The notes under the pieces were generated by a model. That model did no database searches. It was not told where the DNA came from and saw only the letters and a list, made by a program, of their open reading frames with translations. Source: Plantago ovata (Eukaryota; Streptophyta; Magnoliopsida; Lamiales; Plantaginaceae). From it: a stretch of 64,000 bases of DNA. Position numbers and translations under genes: made by a program. This document shows, piece by piece, positions 61,560 to 64,000 of the stretch. The stretch is from contig CM051457.1 of the NCBI GenBank assembly GCA_028274465.1, positions 12,489,908-12,553,907 on the forward strand, in the 5' to 3' direction. The number at the start of each line of letters is the position of its first letter. The stretch's first letter is position 1.

Positions 61560-62027
61560 ATATAGATTGCAGTTTAGTTAGTGTTTGGTGATGGAAAATT
61601 TCGTTTAATTAGATTAGTTTGTTTCACCTTAAATTCACTTCAAATAATTCAAATAAGTTCAATTCAGGTTCATCAATTCAGTTAAAATAATTAATTTAGT
61701 TTAGGTTCATAATTAAGTTCAGTTCATATACATTCAGGTAATACTCACTTATTTTATTCTTTTTATAATAGTAGCAACAACAACAATAATAATTATTATT
61801 TTCATATTTTAATATTATTTAATTATCATTATTATAAACAATATACGATTACTATAGTGATAATGATAATGATGATATTAATAATGATAGTGGTGGTGCT
61901 CTAATAATATTAAAGATCATTAATTAAATAATAGTATTAATATTTAAATATAATAATAATAACAATTATTACTATTTATCATTAATTATTAAATTAAAGG
62001 ATCGCAATGAAAGATAGACCGTGCTTA
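61560..62027. repeat. AAGTTCAG- and ATT-rich low-complexity region
   Basis: Repeats of TTCAATTCAGGTTCA type (61640-61740) resemble the inside of the MITE at 25140. They are followed by dense ATA/ATT repeats to about 62000. From 61120 to 61560 I see no gene. Confidence 0.5.
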
Positions 62028-62230
62028 GAGCATTCGTTATGGTTGGGACTCAATTATAGGGCTTTTATTAGTGGGACCCACATTAATACTTCTAATGTAG
62101 TTCTTTTTTCCTTGTGGGTCTAATATTTGGGGCTTAAATTGGAGGTACTAATTAGTAGCCCCTTTATAGCCCCTATTGGAGACATTTTTAGGCTTAATTG
62201 AGTCCTTTTAAGCCTACAAAGCCTCAATTA

Positions 62231-62279
<49 letters not shown>

Positions 62280-62304
62280 AAAAAAATCTCCATAAGGAAT
62301 GCTC
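62028..62304. mobile_element. 277-bp Tourist/PIF-Harbinger-like MITE
   Basis: The termini GAGCATTCGTTATGG and CCATAAGGAATGCTC are inverted repeats with one mismatch, and TTA flanks both sides (62025-62027 and 62305-62307), the 3-bp target duplication of PIF/Harbinger elements. A 44-base poly(A) run (62234-62277) sits inside near the right end. Confidence 0.82.
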
Positions 62305-62437
62305 TTATAGATTGTTGTTATTGTGGTGGCGTTTGTAACCATCGAGCACTTGTTCCTGGAGCGCTTAGTTACTCGACAAATTACTGCATCTATATATGTT
62401 CCCAGGGCTACATATTATTCACATATTTAGCCTCGGT

Positions 62438-62520
62438 TCTCTTCGTCTCAAAATTGATTAGTTTAGTTAAGTTCAGACCAGTTCAGGTGCATTAAGTTCA
62501 GTTTAAACTGAATGCTTTAA
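62438..62520 (+). mobile_element. Partial copy of the TTCAG MITE
   Basis: GTTCTCTTCGTCTCAAAATT followed by GTTCAGACCAGTTCAGGTG matches the left end of the element at 25140. The inverted right end is absent. Confidence 0.6.
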
Positions 62521-62662
62521 ATTTTAGATTACAATTTAATTGTTCGATGTTGAAAAATGGCAGAAGAACAGGGAAATTTTGGTGAAAGATAAGTGAGATA
62601 ATGGGAATTAGATAGATTATTGATACGTTTCAATTACTTGGATAACCATGCTTTGTTCCGTA

Positions 62663-62874
62663 GTGAGTGTTTGCAAATGGTAAGATAATCATCTTGTGAT
62701 TTTGAAGTAGTAAAAGTACATTTTTAGTATTTTATTTTACAAATTATGGTGTAACTTTTTAAAAAAAAAAACTGATAACTGCCGGAAGCTGAGAAGTGAG
62801 AAGTAAATTGATGCTCCTAGCAACGTTTAACTTTTTGCAATTTTTAAATAAAAAAAAACTTTAATTGAAATTTT
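62663..62874 (+). mobile_element. Truncated second copy of the 30-kb MITE
   Basis: GTGAGTGTTTGCAAATGG, then GAAGTAGTAAAAGTACATTT and GTATTTTATTTTACAA, follow the order of 30232-30587. The copy is cut at about 62874 where another inverted-repeat element begins. Confidence 0.72.
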
Positions 62875-63360
62875 AAAAGGCAAATATTAAACGTCGGAAC
62901 ATAAATTTACTAAATGTTGGAAATTTATTGTAAATTACATAAAGTATTTATAAATTTATAATTTTACAAATTAACCCAATACTTTTAAAATCATCACAAT
63001 TCCACCTTAAATAAATCAAGCCCCTAAATCAATAACCTAATCAACATATTTCAATTCAATTTGAAGAACACACCAAGAGATATCATCAAACTCATTTCAC
63101 ACCTTGATTTGTAAATTTGTAATAAAGTATCTATAAATTTATAAATCTCTTTGTAAATTTAAGGGCTTTATAAAACTCATTTCACACCTTGATTTGTAAA
63201 TTTGTAATAAAGTATCATCAAACTCATTTCACACCTTGATTTGTAAAAAATTATCTATAAATTTATAAATCTACCAAAAAAAAATTTATAAATTTATAAT
63301 AAAGTATCTATAAATTTATAAATTTACAAAAATTTTTTTCTATTTTTTTTATTTTATTTT

Positions 63361-63376
63361 TATATATATATATGTA

Positions 63377-63412
<36 letters not shown>

Positions 63413-63424
63413 TGTATGTATATA
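63361..63424. repeat. (TA)n/(TATG)n microsatellite
   Basis: A TA run grades into eight or so GTAT units. It lies within the inverted-repeat element, just left of the palindrome cluster. Confidence 0.88.
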
Positions 63425-63485
63425 TGGATTGTGCATAATTAAATAAAATTTAAAAAAAAAAAAAGAAAAAGGCTGCCTTTCAGAA

Positions 63486-63626
63486 GGAGCAGCCCGTTAC
63501 GGGCTGCTCCTAGTGATTAGAAGCAGCCCAGCGGGCTGCTTCTATTCACAAGCAGCAGCGGGCTGCTGCTAGTTAGAAGCAGCCCAGGCTGCTTCTATTC
63601 ACTAGCTGGGCTGCTTCTAATCACTA
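63486..63626. repeat. Cluster of GC-rich perfect palindromes
   Basis: Four hairpins follow one another: stem GGAGCAGCCCG, loop TTA (63486-63510); stem AGAAGCAGCCC, loop AGC (63519-63543); stem AGCAGCAG, loop CGGG (63551-63570); stem AGAAGCAGCC, loop CA (63575-63596). An outer perfect 22-base inverted repeat pairs 63511-63532 with 63605-63626. All share the core GCAGCC. The surroundings are almost pure AT. Confidence 0.9.
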
Positions 63627-64000
63627 TGTCCGATTTTTTTTTTTTTTTTTTTTTCTTTTTAGTTTGAGTTTAAATGTTAATTTTTGGAACACTTGAATTT
63701 AGTATCAAATTTATCAATTTTTGGAAGTTCGGAAGTATCATTTGATCATTTTTGTTAAAGTGATCATTTAATGTTAATAATTTATATTTATGAGTGTATT
63801 TGTTTTAGGGAGTGTTTGTGGTAAAGTAGAATTGATGAATTTATTATACTTGCAATTGTTTATGATAATTTGTATGAATTTATTAAGTTTGGGATTTATT
63901 TGTAATACTTGTAAAATAAGAGTCATTCTGTAAATTACAAATAAATTTCCAACGTTTAGTAAAATTGCTACTACGTTTAATAACCCTTTCAAATAGTATA

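Larger units (their letters stand above)
62876..63989. mobile_element. ~1.1-kb inverted-repeat element of unknown class
   Basis: The left end (AAAGG.., ATTAAACGT, ATTTACTAAATGTTGGAAAT) and the right end (ATTTCCAACGTTTAGTAAAA, ACGTTTAATAACCCTTT) are inverted copies over roughly 70 bases each. The interior is AT-rich with AAATTTATAAATTTATAA repeats and a GC-rich palindrome cluster at the centre. No open frame for a transposase exists. A target duplication is not resolved, partly because the right end is 11 bases from the window edge. Confidence 0.65.

Overview
The window is nuclear DNA from a flowering plant, most likely a eudicot. It is AT-rich, its genes carry many GT-AG introns, and its proteins belong to plant-specific families (PGR5, caleosin, CCT-motif, DUF3527, SUVR-type SET with WIYLD, plant UNC-13-like, F-box/FBA). 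Small inverted-repeat transposons fill much of the intergenic space. Species cannot be fixed from the sequence. I found no rRNA, tRNA, CRISPR array or prokaryotic operon. All gene models were assembled by eye from open frames and splice sites; summed CDS lengths divide by three in every complete model except the SET gene, which is one base short.

Layout. 0-8 kb: the 3' part of a class I methyltransferase/spermidine-synthase-fold gene (+), a C2-domain gene (+) and a TPR gene (-). 8.4-10.1 kb: a patchwork of degenerate gene pieces (SHMT, DEAD-box helicase, SHMT again in shuffled order). 10.8-15.3 kb: a small plant protein of unknown function (-) with a 3-kb intron. 15.8-24.5 kb: a decayed copy of one PRP19 exon, then the intact 18-exon PRP19/MAC3 gene (-). 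26.2-28.6 kb: a CCT-motif gene (+). 32.9-35.3 kb: a DUF3527 gene (+), followed by a dead LINE reverse transcriptase. 37.0-40.1 kb: caleosin (+). 41.0-42.1 kb: PGR5 (+). 44.7-48.8 kb: a SUVR1/2/4-like histone methyltransferase (+) with a one-base frameshift in the pre-SET region. 49.5-53.1 kb: a UNC-13-like/DUF810 protein (-), then a LINE zf-RVT relic.

55-64 kb is a transposon-rich accessory region. An F-box gene (+) whose first exon carries about four tandem copies of the F-box core is bracketed by two inverted Helitron-like 3' ends. One of these contains a nested fold-back element with a 9-bp target duplication. Further right are a retroelement ORF fragment, a TTA-flanked MITE, a truncated MITE copy, and a ~1.1-kb inverted-repeat element whose centre holds a striking cluster of GC-rich palindromes.

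The genes do not form one pathway; they are ordinary independently regulated plant genes. The most unusual items are the tandem F-box exon, the inverted Helitron ends around it, the palindrome cluster near 63.5 kb, and the shuffled SHMT/helicase patchwork near 9 kb.
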